Assembly (NCBI GenBank): GCA_016946835.1
Contig: JACVTC010000084.1
Coordinates: 780,001 to 844,000 of the forward strand
Length of the DNA stretch: 64,000 nucleotides
DNA from: Neocallimastix lanati (nom. inval.)
Lineage: Eukaryota > Neocallimastigomycota > Neocallimastigomycetes > Neocallimastigales > Neocallimastigaceae
Reading direction: 5' to 3'
Program-made: the position numbers and the translations under genes
Shown here: piece after piece, positions 26,078 to 37,995 of the stretch
How the letters are laid out: the number at the start of each line of letters is the position of its first letter
Position numbering within the stretch: the first letter of the stretch is position 1
The notes under the pieces: model-generated
The model's input: the letters and a program-made list of their open reading frames with translations, nothing else
Database searches by the model: none
Told to the model about the DNA's origin: nothing

Positions 26078-27547
26078 TTAGAGTGGTGGATTAGCATTTT
26101 TAAGACCTTGTTCAAAGTGCTTTTGGAACCATTGACCGGCTTCTGGGGCTGGCTTCATGGCAGTTTCATGTCCACAGTAACCATCGAAACGAGCAGCACT
26201 GGTATCTGAGGTACCATCAGATTCACCAAGTGGCTTAATCCAATAAAAGGCATCAAGGTATGGCATACCGGAAATTGGACTGGCTTGTGGTCTGGCGCCA
26301 ATACCAACTCCAATTTGGTTACACCATTCTCCTGGATGCTTACGATCAACCTTCTTACCATTACGAGAAGTATCACAAACAAAGTAAACCGATGGAATAC
26401 CTGCAGCCGTGAAGTCCTTGTGAATAGCTTCTAAGTATCTTTTTTCATCTGGACATGGATTCCATTCGGTTTCTGGTCCACGGGAAAGGGTTGGATCTTC
26501 CCATGGAGTGTAGTTAGCCACATTATCAGTGAAACCACGAACTTTACCTGGTGCTCCAGATTGGATGACCTTGGAATAGACCTTTCCGGCCTTTTGACGG
26601 TTATCATCCCATCCTAACCAGAAGGCATGACCAATATCAAGATACATAGCAACATGTGGAAGAACACCGAATTTTTGAATTAAGTAGGCATGGCCATCCA
26701 TGTAGTATCTTTCAGAATCACGACAAGCTGGAGTAGAATCAAGATTGGTGACCATATTAGCCAATGAATCTGGTTCAACAATAAGAACGACGGGTTGAGA
26801 TTTGTAAGTTCTTAACTTTTCTTCAATGACATCAATATATTCGGACTTGTAACGAGCCCAATCTCCTTCATTAGCAAGAAGTTCACCATTGGAAGCAAGA
26901 GCATGACAATCACGACCTGGTAAATCATAAACAACGAAAACCGTTAAAACTTCTTTTCCGGCAGACTTTTGTTGAGCAAGGGCTCCCTTTAAATTGGGTT
27001 CTAACCAACTTTGCATATTTTTGATAGTATCAAGCCAAATAGCATTAGAGAAGGTCTTCATTTTTTCAGCCTTTGAAATAAGAGAAGCATCGGTCATTTG
27101 AGCAATGGCACCATCAACTTCTTCAACATAATAAGGATTAATGTAGAAGATCTTATTGGCGAATGGATTACCGTTGATAATAATTTGATTATCTGGAGTA
27201 ACATCATCATAATTGGCATTACCATTGTTTCCATTCTTCTTTTGGATACCACACCAATTTCCATTTTCAACACCCCAGTTGCCATCATTGTCGGTAAAAA
27301 CGACATCAGAAGTGAATTTACAGCAGGGATAACCTTGAGCTTCAGACCAACATTGAGCTAGAGAAGGAGCCTCTGGAATACCACACCATCCATCATTTTC
27401 AACACCCCATTTACCATCAGAATCGGTATACCAAACTTCAGCGGAAGAGGAGGAACAGCAAGGGAAACCTAATCTTGTTGAAAAACAATCAGCGGAAACC
27501 TTAGCGGCAAGAACAGCAGCAGCACTTAAAGCAATAGAAGCCTTCAT
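26078..27547 (-). CDS. GH6 cellulase with two N-terminal dockerins (copy 2, intact)
   Basis: 489 residues, no intron. Signal peptide about 1-19. The two CBM10-type dockerins are about 20-56 ([17 protein letters not shown]) and 65-102 ([17 protein letters not shown]). A short Asn/Gly linker leads to the GH6 catalytic domain at about 120-489. Landmark motifs match family-6 cellulases: [18 protein letters not shown] (Asp213), VEPDSLAN (Asp260, equivalent of the catalytic acid), [13 protein letters not shown] and ESDGTSD (Asp444). GH6 enzymes cut beta-1,4-glucan with inversion, and many are cellobiohydrolases. Whether this one is exo- or endo-acting is not decided here. Secreted and expected to dock in the cellulosome. 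It is almost identical to the copies at 22982 and 36526, and points towards copy 1. Confidence 0.95.
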   Translation of the reverse strand: MKASIALSAAAVLAAKVSADCFSTRLGFPCCSSSSAEVWYTDSDGKWGVENDGWCGIPEAPSLAQCWSEAQGYPCCKFTSDVVFTDNDGNWGVENGNWCGIQKKNGNNGNANYDDVTPDNQIIINGNPFANKIFYINPYYVEEVDGAIAQMTDASLISKAEKMKTFSNAIWLDTIKNMQSWLEPNLKGALAQQKSAGKEVLTVFVVYDLPGRDCHALASNGELLANEGDWARYKSEYIDVIEEKLRTYKSQPVVLIVEPDSLANMVTNLDSTPACRDSERYYMDGHAYLIQKFGVLPHVAMYLDIGHAFWLGWDDNRQKAGKVYSKVIQSGAPGKVRGFTDNVANYTPWEDPTLSRGPETEWNPCPDEKRYLEAIHKDFTAAGIPSVYFVCDTSRNGKKVDRKHPGEWCNQIGVGIGARPQASPISGMPYLDAFYWIKPLGESDGTSDTSAARFDGYCGHETAMKPAPEAGQWFQKHFEQGLKNANPPL

Positions 27548-27629
27548 TTTTCAATAATTAATAATTGTTTTTTAATTTAAAATATTATAAAAAAATAAAT
27601 TTCAAAAAAAAATTTTATTTTTAATATTT

Positions 27630-27795
27630 GACTTTTTGACTTAATGCAAAAATTTAATGATTTTGTTATAATTATTTTCTTCCAGAGAAAATACAAATAT
27701 TTTTATTTTTATAATATAAAAATATTTTGATTTAAATAAAAAAAAAACGAAATTAAGAAATTTTTACTTCTTTATATACTAAAAATTTCAAGCCT
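27630..27795 (-). promoter_or_regulatory. Promoter/leader region shared by the three GH6 copies
   Basis: On the minus strand TATATAAA (27771-27778) lies about 231 bases before the ATG. The CTCTGGAAGAAAATAATTAT block starts at 27688, and TTAAATTTTTGCATTAAGTC follows at about 27638-27660. Confidence 0.5.
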
Positions 27796-28305
27796 TTTTA
27801 TTATAAAATAAAATAAAAAAAAGTATTTTTCAATATAAATTATTAATTTTTTATTTTTCTCATATCATATTATTAAAATATATATTAACTTTGTCTATAA
27901 AAACAATAAATTTTATATGGAAAAAAGTTTTAAGAAATTGGAAAATTTTTCATCTTTATATTAATATATATAAACTTATTATATATAAATTTAATTATAT
28001 AAAAATTTTTAACTGATTATTTATTTATCTATCTTTTAATATAATTTTTAAACTCTATTTATAGAAATTTTAATACATATTTTTTTTAATTATTTTTAAT
28101 ATTTCAGTAATAAACTTTTAATTAAATAATTTTAAAATAATACAAAAAATAAAAAGATTTTATTTTATAATAATTACTTTCAAAAAATGAAATGAATGAA
28201 ATAAATGTAACCAATATATTCGATAAGACCAAATTGAAATTGTCATCAGATTTTAAATAAAGATATTCATTTTATATTTTAAATTATTTGTTATAATTTT
28301 TGCAA

Positions 28306-28362
<57 letters not shown>

Positions 28363-29249
28363 CAAAAAATACATTAAAAATAAATATTAATAATATAATA
28401 AAAGATAAAAAAGTAAAAAAAAAAAAAATATATATATATATAAAATTTTAAAAATTTATATAATTTATATTTATATTTCTTGTAAATAAATGAGTTATAA
28501 ATATAATTTTTAATATTTAATAGTCAAATTAAAATTATTGAAATTTAAATTAATAAACAAAAATGGTTTACTTTATTAAAAAAAAAATTATTTTATGATA
28601 AATTTTCCCCAAATAGTATTAATAGTCTTATATAAAAAAATTTAAAATAAAAGTTTTATATAAACAAAATAACAATAATATAACAATAATTATTATATAT
28701 AATCTATTAACATTAATTTGAATCAAATTATTTAAACTTATTATTAATATTAATAATTATATTACTACTTTAATGTATTTTATAGATTAAAAATAATAAT
28801 AATAATAATAATAATAATAATTATCAATATATTTCCTTTTATCATACAATAATAAAATATTAAGAAGCTTATAAAAAATGAAAAACTTTCAATAATATGA
28901 TAAATTATCAATTAAATATTATTATTTTTGTTAAAACTTTATTTTTATTTTTATTTATTAATTTACATTTATTAAAAAAAAAAAAAGTCATTTCACTTTA
29001 CTTTTTAATATTCTTTAATTATAAATATTATATTATATATTTTATATACTTATTTTTATTTTTTATTATATTACTATAGTATTGTATTTGTACTTCTATA
29101 ATTCTATATTTTTTATCTATTGTTTTTATTATTCACTTTTTTTTATTTTATTTTATTTTATATATATATTTACTTTTTTTTTTTTTTTTTTTTTTATAAT
29201 TACATCGTTAAATTTATTTTTATTTTTTATTTTTTTTTTTGTATTATTC
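27796..29249. other. Geneless A/T-rich spacer with (TA)n tract
   Basis: (TA)n at 28314-28358 and (AAT)n at 28794-28821. Short frames at 28897-29430 are composition artefacts or shadows of the esterase gene. Confidence 0.7.
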
Positions 29250-30566
29250 TTACCAAGCTCCAATTCCACCAAAGTTTTCCCAGTCATAATGGTAAACAAC
29301 GGAATCATCAAGAGGGTTGTCACAAACTTCATAACCAGTTACGACATTATCGTGCATACCCCACTTGTTAGTTGGCTCTGGTTGAGGTTCCATACCAATT
29401 ACCTCAGAAATCTTTTCAATGATATTCTTTAAGAATAAACAATTACCTAATTGAGTGTAATGATAATTTTGAGGATAAACGTATGGAGCTTCAATAAGAC
29501 CAAATTCATAGGTTGGAATGTAGTAGAGATCATCAAAGTATTCTGGAATATGTTCTTGAACGGTATCCCAGTGTGGTCTACTATCAAAAGCTGAGGTGAC
29601 AATAATCTTTGAATTTGGATAAATACCTCTTATTCTAGTAATGAATTTCTTTAAAGTTTCAAAGTAATCTTCAGGAGCAATTGGATCTTCCTTACCACTA
29701 TCATTATTACCCATATAAATAATAATAAGTTCAGGGGCCTTCCTCTTAGAGAAATCATATTCAGCATCATCATCATAACCAAATTGTTCAGCATTTGGTC
29801 CATTAGTCATAAAATAGGAATATTCTAATCCATGAGCATTATCATAGATAGGAACATCGGTTAAACATGCACCTGGCTTAGCGATAACATCTACTTCAAC
29901 ATTCATAGCTTTACCAAGTAAGAAAGCCCAAGCATCAAGAGCTTCATTTGGACAATATTGACCTGCACTTAAAGAATCACCAATAACTTGAACATAAGTT
30001 TCTAAAGGTTCATATTTGTGAATTTTTGAGTTATTATCGACAATTATTTTATCCATTTGAATGAAACTATATTGAACATTGGTAACGTACATTTGGATAT
30101 TATGGTCTGTGTCTTTAAGATCACTAACAATAACATTTTCACCAATAGTAATATTTTTATATTGCATTTCTTGATAATCAATAGAGTAACCAATTTCAAC
30201 GAGAGGATAAGATTTTTCTCCTGAAACAAAGGTAAATGATGTACCAGAAAAATCAAACTTAAAGCCACTACCAGCCCATTGAGTAATATTATTATTATTC
30301 CAACGACCAACATAATAAAGATATGGATCATTTGGATAAACAATACCATTTTCGACAATACGAACTTTATTATACATAGAATACGATAAAAAAAAAAATA
30401 AAATAAAATATAATAAAATAAAATAAAATAATATAATATAATATAAAATAAAATATATAAAAATTTAAAAATTTAAAAAAAAAAATTTATTAATATAATA
30501 ATTTATAATAATTTTTATATGTTAAGATAGTGCTTAATATTTATTAAAAATTATTTAAATAAATAT

Positions 30567-30609
<43 letters not shown>

Positions 30610-31165
30610 TTACCATTTTCATCATCATCAAATTCACTATCTTCTTCAGTTTCAGTATCAGCTTCGACATTATTACAAGTTTCTTTTATTCCACACCATT
30701 GACCATTTTCAACACCCCATTCACCATCCTCGGTTTCAGCAACGACGTTACAATCAGCACAACATGGATAAAGAGGATAAGAATGACATTCCTTTTCTTT
30801 ATTTAAACATTCTGATGAAATTTCTTATGTAGAAAAAGGAAAAAAACAAAATATATATTTAATATTATTAATAAATTATATATGAATATTATTATTAATT
30901 ATTATTATTAATTTTTTTTTCTCATATTATTTAATTAATAAATATTATTTATATTTTATATTAAATATTAAATATAAAATAGCTTATCAGATTTGAATAG
31001 AGTATATTTACCACACCATTGATTATTTTCAAAACCCCAGTAGATATCATTTTGGTAAGCAGCAACACTACAGTTTTTACAGACATGGTATTTTTCAGTG
31101 GAAGATTCTTTAGTATAAACTAAAGAAATAAGAGATAAGAAAAATGGAATATTAAAATTTTTCAT
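29250..31165 (-). CDS. CE2-like SGNH carbohydrate esterase with two dockerins, three exons
   Basis: Exons: 31012-31165, 30614-30823 and 29250-30364, giving 492 residues. Exon 1 holds the signal peptide ([18 protein letters not shown]) and dockerin 1 ([10 protein letters not shown]). Exon 2 holds dockerin 2 ([12 protein letters not shown]) and an acidic linker. Exon 3 holds the catalytic part: a beta-rich N-terminal region with [15 protein letters not shown], typical of CE2, then an SGNH domain with IGDSLSAG (Ser252), GACLTD, YMGNND and a C-terminal YHYTQLG (His423). CE2 enzymes are acetyl esterases acting on hemicellulose or glucomannan; the acetyl specificity is inferred from family. Both introns cut phase 1, and the joins restore the expected protein (WC then EISSEC). 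Intron 2 opens directly in a TAAA microsatellite. The gene lies between GH6 copies 2 and 3 and suits the same cellulosome. Confidence 0.88.
30563..30613. repeat. TTTA microsatellite at the intron-2 donor of the esterase gene
   Basis: (TTTA)n on the plus strand. On the gene strand the donor reads GTAATAAATAAATAAA, so the repeat starts within the splice site. Confidence 0.85.
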
Positions 31166-32323
31166 TTTTTTTTCTATGGTTTTTCTATTATAAAGAATTT
31201 TTTAATTCTATTAGCATATATAATTTTTTATTTTTATTTATATATATATATATTTTTTTTTTATTTTTTTTTTTTTTTATTTTTTTATTTATTTTTTTGT
31301 TTTTTATTTAAATAGGAGAAAATTATTAGTGTTTTTATAGTTTTTTTTTTTTTTATTTTTTTTTAAAAAAAAAAAAAAAATTAAAAAAAACCTTAAAAAG
31401 AAAAGTAATCCATAAAATTTATTAAAATCCATAAATCATCTTTAAATTCCAAAATTTTTAATTTAATTTTAATTTATGTCAAATTTTTATCACATCAAAT
31501 TAACATTTGTACTACAAAGAAATTTTTCTTTTGCCAAAAAAGGTAGTTTTATTTTTCTTCTCAACGGATAATAAATTTTTTAATTATTTAAATATTTTTA
31601 TATCATATAATATAATTTAATATATTCTTTTTAATATATTCATTATTATATTTTATATTTAAACCTTTTTTTCTTTTTGGAAGACCGTAAAAATAAAAAT
31701 ATATGTAATATATGTATATTGATATATATAAATATAAAATTTTATACACAAAATAGATTATTAATTATTAATAAAGTTAATTTTCTTTTCTTTTTATGTG
31801 TACTGAAGACACACAAATTTTATTTATTTGGTCATTATTTTATATACAAATATTGAATATATTTTAATAAATTTTATATATCAGTTTATATATTACTATT
31901 TAATTAATTATTATACACAACAAAATTTTGAAAAAATTTAAATACAAATATTTTGGGAAGATGATATGAACTAAACGATATAATAGAATATATAATAAAG
32001 ATATGTACATTTAATATATAATATATAATATATAATATTTAATATATAATATTTATATTTTTTTATGATTTTTTATGTTTTTTTGGTTTTTTTTTTTTTT
32101 TTTTGAATATAAAAGGGATATGAAATAGAAATAAAATATTTTAATGTGGAAAATTTTGAAGTTTTTTTTTTTTTTTTTAGTAAAAGATAATAAAATAAAA
32201 TAAGAATAAGAGGGAAAAAATTATTTTTTAAAAACTTGATCCATTCATTTTTCTTTTTAACATTCATATATATTAATAAAATTTAAATATAAAGAAGGGT
32301 AAGTTTACGTTTTATTATTAAAC

Positions 32324-32367
<44 letters not shown>

Positions 32368-32874
32368 AATTACTTTACTAAATTTATAAAAAATTTATAT
32401 AATATAAATATCTTTAAATTAAAGATCAAAGGAAAAATCTTCCAAAAATATTTACTCTAATATATAAAAATATTTTCTTTTTATTTAAATACTATCATAA
32501 TATTTATCATACATCATCTTTTTTAATATTAAATAATTTTTTAATTATCGTATGCCATATAATTAAATAAAACTATTTTTTTTTTATAATTAATTATTAT
32601 TAATTAATTATTTAAAAAAAAAAAAATTAAAATTAAAAATTATTAATTTGTAAATTAATAAATAAATATGATTGGTTTATATATTACGTTATAATTATAC
32701 TACTTAAAATGAATATTATAAATATAAATATAAATGAATATTATAAATATAAATGAATATTATAAATATAAATATAAATATAAATGAATATTATAAAATT
32801 AATCAACATTAATTTAATTTGTTTATTAAATGTTACATATAAAGATAAATAAATTTTTTTTTTTAGACTAAAAA
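31166..32874. other. Geneless A/T-rich region
   Basis: Poly-T/A runs, a (TA)n tract at 32330-32361 and a short ATAAATATAAATGAATATT repeat at 32707-32800. No gene seen. Confidence 0.7.
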
Positions 32875-33085
32875 TCATATTATTCCAGCCACAGCGGACA
32901 ACTAATATCAGACAAACTTTATAGCGGGTATATCAGGATGACCACATAAAGTGCTCCCATACCATATCATTTCGGCGACGACGCTCTCAGTGACATGACG
33001 TGACGATTAGAGAACCACAAGATTTGGAGATGTTAGGTATGGCAAGCCACAACCTCATACACCAGGTACTAACCCCCTAATTAAA
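32875..33085. other. Unexplained GC-richer island
   Basis: About 200 bases of balanced composition in DNA that is otherwise nearly all A/T. It contains GGCGACGACGCTCTCAGTGA and TGACATGACGTGACGATTAG. No long frame: the best plus-strand frame is TIREPQDLEMLGMASHNL to VLTP, then stop. Not recognised as tRNA, 5S rRNA or a spliceosomal RNA. Could be a degraded transposable element, an exon relic or a small RNA gene. Confidence 0.5.
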
Positions 33086-34442
33086 ATAGTAAAAAAAAAG
33101 AACAAAAATTTTCTTTCTAAATATTTAGGTCAGTTGGATTTTTTTATGTTTTAATTATTTATTTTTATTTTTTATTTATTTATTTTATTATTTTTTTAAT
33201 CATGAGGAATACACCTTTATATAATGCGCCACTTTGCGAAATTCATCACATTCAAATATTTAATATAAAATGTCGTATAGGTTAAGACATTTAATTAATA
33301 TATATATATATTTATATTGTTCGACTTTTTGATACTACATGTTAAAATATTCACATTTTATTTTATATTTTTATATTATTAATATTATATTTTTATATTC
33401 TTATATTATCAATATTATATTTTTATCTTATATTAATATTTTATTCTTATATTTTTATGTTGTGTAACATCTATCTTTGTGCATTAATTCATAGAATAAT
33501 CACATGATTAAAGATGTAATTTTTACTATAAAAAATAATTATTTTTATTATCTTAAAAAAAATGAGTTCTTAAAATTAATAAAATTTATGTATTAAATAA
33601 ATACAAAAATTAAAAAAAGTTTATTATAAAAAACACATATACTTTTCTCACTACATATTTAATACAGTATAGATTTTTATTTTGATAAATAAAAAAAAAT
33701 TTAATTAATAAATAAATATGTATTATTTTATTATTTTCTATATTGATAAAATTCTTGTTTTATTTATAAGATATATCATAAATTAATTATTTATATCATA
33801 AAGTCAATACTATATATATTTTTTACTTAATATATATTATTATGATACTGTTTATGATAATATAGGTGTCCTTCAATCTCCCACTTTTAATTGTTTTATA
33901 TTAAATTAATTAACAAATGCAAGTTTTATATGGTTATTCCATTAATAGCTTTTATTCTCTATGAGCATATACGATATAAATAATAATTTTACTACAAATA
34001 TTATTTATTTACAAGTTTATTTTGTTATTTTAAACTTCCCTAAAGTCAATTATATTTTATTTTAATATACATCTTTACAAAAATATTCATTCACATTTAT
34101 AATTGAAATATTGAACATTCTCCTTAAGAAAGATTGATTTCTAAAATATATATATAAACTCCTAATTTATATATTTTTGAAGTTAAAGTTAATTATAATC
34201 ATTAAGAGTGTAGTTTATTATTATTATTCTTTTTTATCAAGTATTAATTTATTATTTCCATCAAAATAAATTTTTTATATATTTCTCTTTCTATTTCTAT
34301 TTTTTTTCCTATTTTTCTTAAACTCTATTCAATTTATATTTATTTATTTTCATTTGATTAAAAGAATTTTTTTTTTATCTTTATGAAAAAAAATTATGCA
34401 GTAAATATATTTATTTAAGTATACTAAAAGGAAAATGTAACT

Positions 34443-34486
<44 letters not shown>

Positions 34487-36240
34487 TTTTCATATTTTAT
34501 GTTATTAATTATTATTTTTATTTTATCGTATTATATTTTATTTTTAATTCTAATTTTTTTTTTTTTGATAAAGTTTAATATTTTTTATATATTAATTTAT
34601 ATATTAATTTCTTTTAATTAGTGTTTGTTTTATTTTTAATTGAAAAATGAAATATATTTAAGAAACAATCTTATTATTATTACAAATAGTTTCTCTTTAA
34701 TTACATTAATTGAATAAAATATAATAAAAAATAAGAATAAGAATTAATTAATTGAATATTTTAATAAATTTAATCATTATATATATAATAGAATGTGTAG
34801 TTTTTTTTTCTTTGTATATAGACTGATAAATAATAAGAAAAGAAGGTATTAGGACCTCTAAACTCTTTTTCCCATTTATATGTGGTAGTAAGTTATTACT
34901 TAACTTTAATTGCCTTAAACATTGCATGATCGACGACTCGAATTCCATCCTTTAAACAAAGCTAATTTAATACTATTTTTGCCATATCGACACAACTAAG
35001 GTCTGGAATCTTGACGATGATCATTTTGAACTCTCATAAAGATAAGGCAACAATAATACAATCCATCATGACCAAAAATGGAATTAAATAAATAGATAAA
35101 TAAATAAATAGATAAATAAATAAAATAAAAAAAAAATTAGTAAAATTTTACTATTTCTTTGTAAACTATAAATATATAAATATCTATTTTAAAAACATTT
35201 AATGACTATCAATTTCCATTCAGTTAAAAATTATGGATCATGTAATAATAATAATAATCCAAAAACAATAAAATTCGAAATTATATAGACATTATATGTT
35301 GCTATTAATTTCAAAATTATTATTATTAATACATTTCAATAATATTTATAACTATATTCATAAGAATACCAATAAAAAATAAAAAATATAAAATATAAAA
35401 AAAAAAAAAAAGATAATAATAATAATTATAAATTTTTAATTAATTTTTTTTAATAAATTAAATATATTATTATTATCATTGTTAAAATTATTACAACTAT
35501 TTTATTAATTTTATAATAAAATATATTATTATTATTATTATTTTAATATTATTATAAATTGTCTAAACTAATAAAAAAAATGTGTTTCTTAACTTTTTAT
35601 TATAAAATAAATTATTTTTATTAAAAGTGGAGCATAAGAAACACTTTATAAAATGTATATAATATTAAAATTAAATTTATTGTGAATTAATAGCATTTTT
35701 AAACATATTAGTCATTTTTAAATGAATAACATGTATAAAAATTATATGTATAAAATATTAACATTAATTTCTAATGTCATTTTTGTTTTATATATTATTC
35801 ATATGATATTATATATAACATTCTTGTAATTTTATATATTTATTTCACTTTTTAAAAATTATAAATAATTACTAAATTTTATTCATTATTGAAATAGTAA
35901 ATATTATAATAAAATATATATATATATATTATATTATATATTTTTATAAATAAGGTTTTAAATTTTTGTACCTCTTTGGTTAATATTAATATATATATTT
36001 CAATTAAAGTATCTATAAGAATAAAAATTTTTACAAAAATTGTTGTTAAATTTTATAATTAAAAAAGTTTATAAATATATATTAAAAAAAAAAAAAAAAA
36101 ATATTAATTTTCCATTCTATAAACTTTTTTTCATATTAAATCAGATCTATTTTATATACAAATTTTATCAATTTAATTTAATAAAAATATTATTTTAAAG
36201 TAATTGACAATAAGAATTTTATATATTTTAGATTGAAAAT
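33086..36240. other. Mostly geneless A/T-rich region with two small GC-richer patches
   Basis: A patch at 33195-33260 has a minus-strand frame ECDEFRKVAHYIKVYSS then stop. A patch at 34830-35090 has broken minus-strand frames such as MIIVKIPDLSCVDMAKIVLN. Neither is recognised; both may be gene relics. A 40-base poly-A lies at 34443-34482. Confidence 0.5.
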
Positions 36241-36264
36241 ATTTCATAAATTTTATTAACAATA

Positions 36265-36420
36265 AGATTTTAAATTTTTAATATATAAAGCAGTAAAATT
36301 TTTTTAATTTCATTTTTTTTTTAACTAATATATTTTTATATTATAGAAATAAAAATATTAATATTTTCTCTGGAAGAAAATAATTATAAGAAAGTCATTA
36401 AATTTTTGCATTAGGTCAAA
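36265..36420 (+). promoter_or_regulatory. Promoter/leader region shared by the three GH6 copies
   Basis: TATATAAA at 36282-36289, about 244 bases before the ATG; CTCTGGAAGAAAATAATTAT at 36368; TTAAATTTTTGCATTAGGTC after it, with one base different from the other copies. Confidence 0.5.
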
Positions 36421-36525
36421 AAACAAAAAAAAAAAAAAAAGAAATAAATAAAAAAATAAACCTTTTTAAAAAATTTAATTTTATTTTATTGATAAAAAAA
36501 AAAAAAAAAAAGTTATTTAGTAAAA

Positions 36526-37995
36526 ATGAAGGCTTCTATTGCTTTAACTGCTGCTGCTGTTCTTGCCGCTAAGGTTTCCGCTGATTGTTTTTCAACAAGA
36601 TTAGGTTTCCCTTGCTGTTCTTCTTCTTCCGCTGAAGTTTGGTATACCGATTCTGATGGTAAATGGGGTGTTGAAAATGATAGATGGTGTGGTATTCCAG
36701 AGGCTCCTTCTCCAGCTCAATGTTGGTCTGAAGCTCAAGGTTATCCCTGCTGTAAATTCACTTCTGATGTCGTTTTTACCGACAATGACGGAAACTGGGG
36801 TGTTGAAAATGGAAATTGGTGTGGTATCCAAAAGAAGAATGGAAACAATGATAATACTAACCTCGATGATGTTACTCCAGATAATCAAATTACCCTCAAC
36901 GGTAATCCATTCGCCAATAAAATCTTCTACATTAATCCTTATTATGTTGAAGAAGTTGATGGTGCCATTGCTCAAATGATTGATGCTTCTCTTATTTCAA
37001 AGGCTGAAAAAATGAAGACCTTCTCTAATGCTATTTGGCTTGATTCCATTAAAAATATGCAAAGTTGGTTAGAACCCAATTTAAAGGGAGCCCTTGCTCA
37101 ACAAAAGTCTGCCGGAAAGGAAGTTTTAACGGTTTTCGTTGTTTACGATTTACCAGGTCGTGATTGTCATGCTCTTGCTTCCAATGGTGAACTTCTTGCT
37201 AATAAAGGAGATTGGGCTCGTTACAAGTCCGAATATATTGATGTCATTGAAGAAAAGTTAAGAACTTACAAATCTCAACCCGTCGTTCTTATTGTTGAAC
37301 CAGATTCATTGGCTAACATGGTCACTAATCTTGATTCTACTCCAGCTTGTCGTGATTCTGAAAGATATTACATGGATGGCCATGCCTACTTAATTCAAAA
37401 ATTCGGTGTTCTTCCACATGTTGCTATGTATCTTGATATTGGTCATGCCTTCTGGTTAGGATGGGATGATAATCGTCAAAAGGCCGGAAAGGTCTATTCC
37501 AAGGTGATTCAATCTGGAGCACCAGGTAAAGTTCGTGGTTTCACGGATAATGTGGCTAACTACACTCCATGGGAAGATCCAACCCTTTCTCGTGGACCAG
37601 AAACCGAATGGAATCCATGTCCAGATGAAAAGAGATACTTAGAAGCTATTCACAAGGACTTCACGGCTGTAGGCATTCCATCGGTTTACTTTGTTTGTGA
37701 TACTTCTCGTAATGGTAAAAAGGTTGATCGTAAGCATCCAGGAGAATGGTGTAACCAAACTGGAGTTGGTATTGGTGCCAGACCACAAGCCAGTCCAATT
37801 TCCGGTATGCCATACCTTGATGCCTTTTATTGGATTAAGCCACTTGGTGAATCTGATGGTACCTCTGATACCAGTGCTGCTCGTTTCGATGGTTACTGTG
37901 GACATGAAACTGCCATGAAGCCAGCCCCAGAAGCCGGTCAATGGTTCCAAAAGCACTTTGAACAAGGTCTTAAAAATGCTAATCCACCACTCTAA
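36526..37995 (+). CDS. GH6 cellulase with two N-terminal dockerins (copy 3, intact)
   Basis: 489 residues, no intron, with the same architecture and catalytic aspartates (213, 260, 444) as the copy at 26078-27547. Small differences seen include Thr8, Arg53 in dockerin 1 (ENDRWCGI), NNDNTNL in the linker, Ile152, Lys227 and Val382. The 3' flank shares AAATTTAAATTAGAAAAAAA with copy 1 (22982), so copies 1 and 3, both on the plus strand, look like the closest pair at their ends. Secreted; inferred to hydrolyse cellulose within the cellulosome. Confidence 0.95.
   Translation: MKASIALTAAAVLAAKVSADCFSTRLGFPCCSSSSAEVWYTDSDGKWGVENDRWCGIPEAPSPAQCWSEAQGYPCCKFTSDVVFTDNDGNWGVENGNWCGIQKKNGNNDNTNLDDVTPDNQITLNGNPFANKIFYINPYYVEEVDGAIAQMIDASLISKAEKMKTFSNAIWLDSIKNMQSWLEPNLKGALAQQKSAGKEVLTVFVVYDLPGRDCHALASNGELLANKGDWARYKSEYIDVIEEKLRTYKSQPVVLIVEPDSLANMVTNLDSTPACRDSERYYMDGHAYLIQKFGVLPHVAMYLDIGHAFWLGWDDNRQKAGKVYSKVIQSGAPGKVRGFTDNVANYTPWEDPTLSRGPETEWNPCPDEKRYLEAIHKDFTAVGIPSVYFVCDTSRNGKKVDRKHPGEWCNQTGVGIGARPQASPISGMPYLDAFYWIKPLGESDGTSDTSAARFDGYCGHETAMKPAPEAGQWFQKHFEQGLKNANPPL

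Noticed and set aside
32950-33085. 5S rRNA-like string (GGTTAGTACCTGG on the minus strand)
   Set aside because: Only about a dozen bases resemble 5S rRNA; the rest does not fit its length, internal control region or terminal helix.
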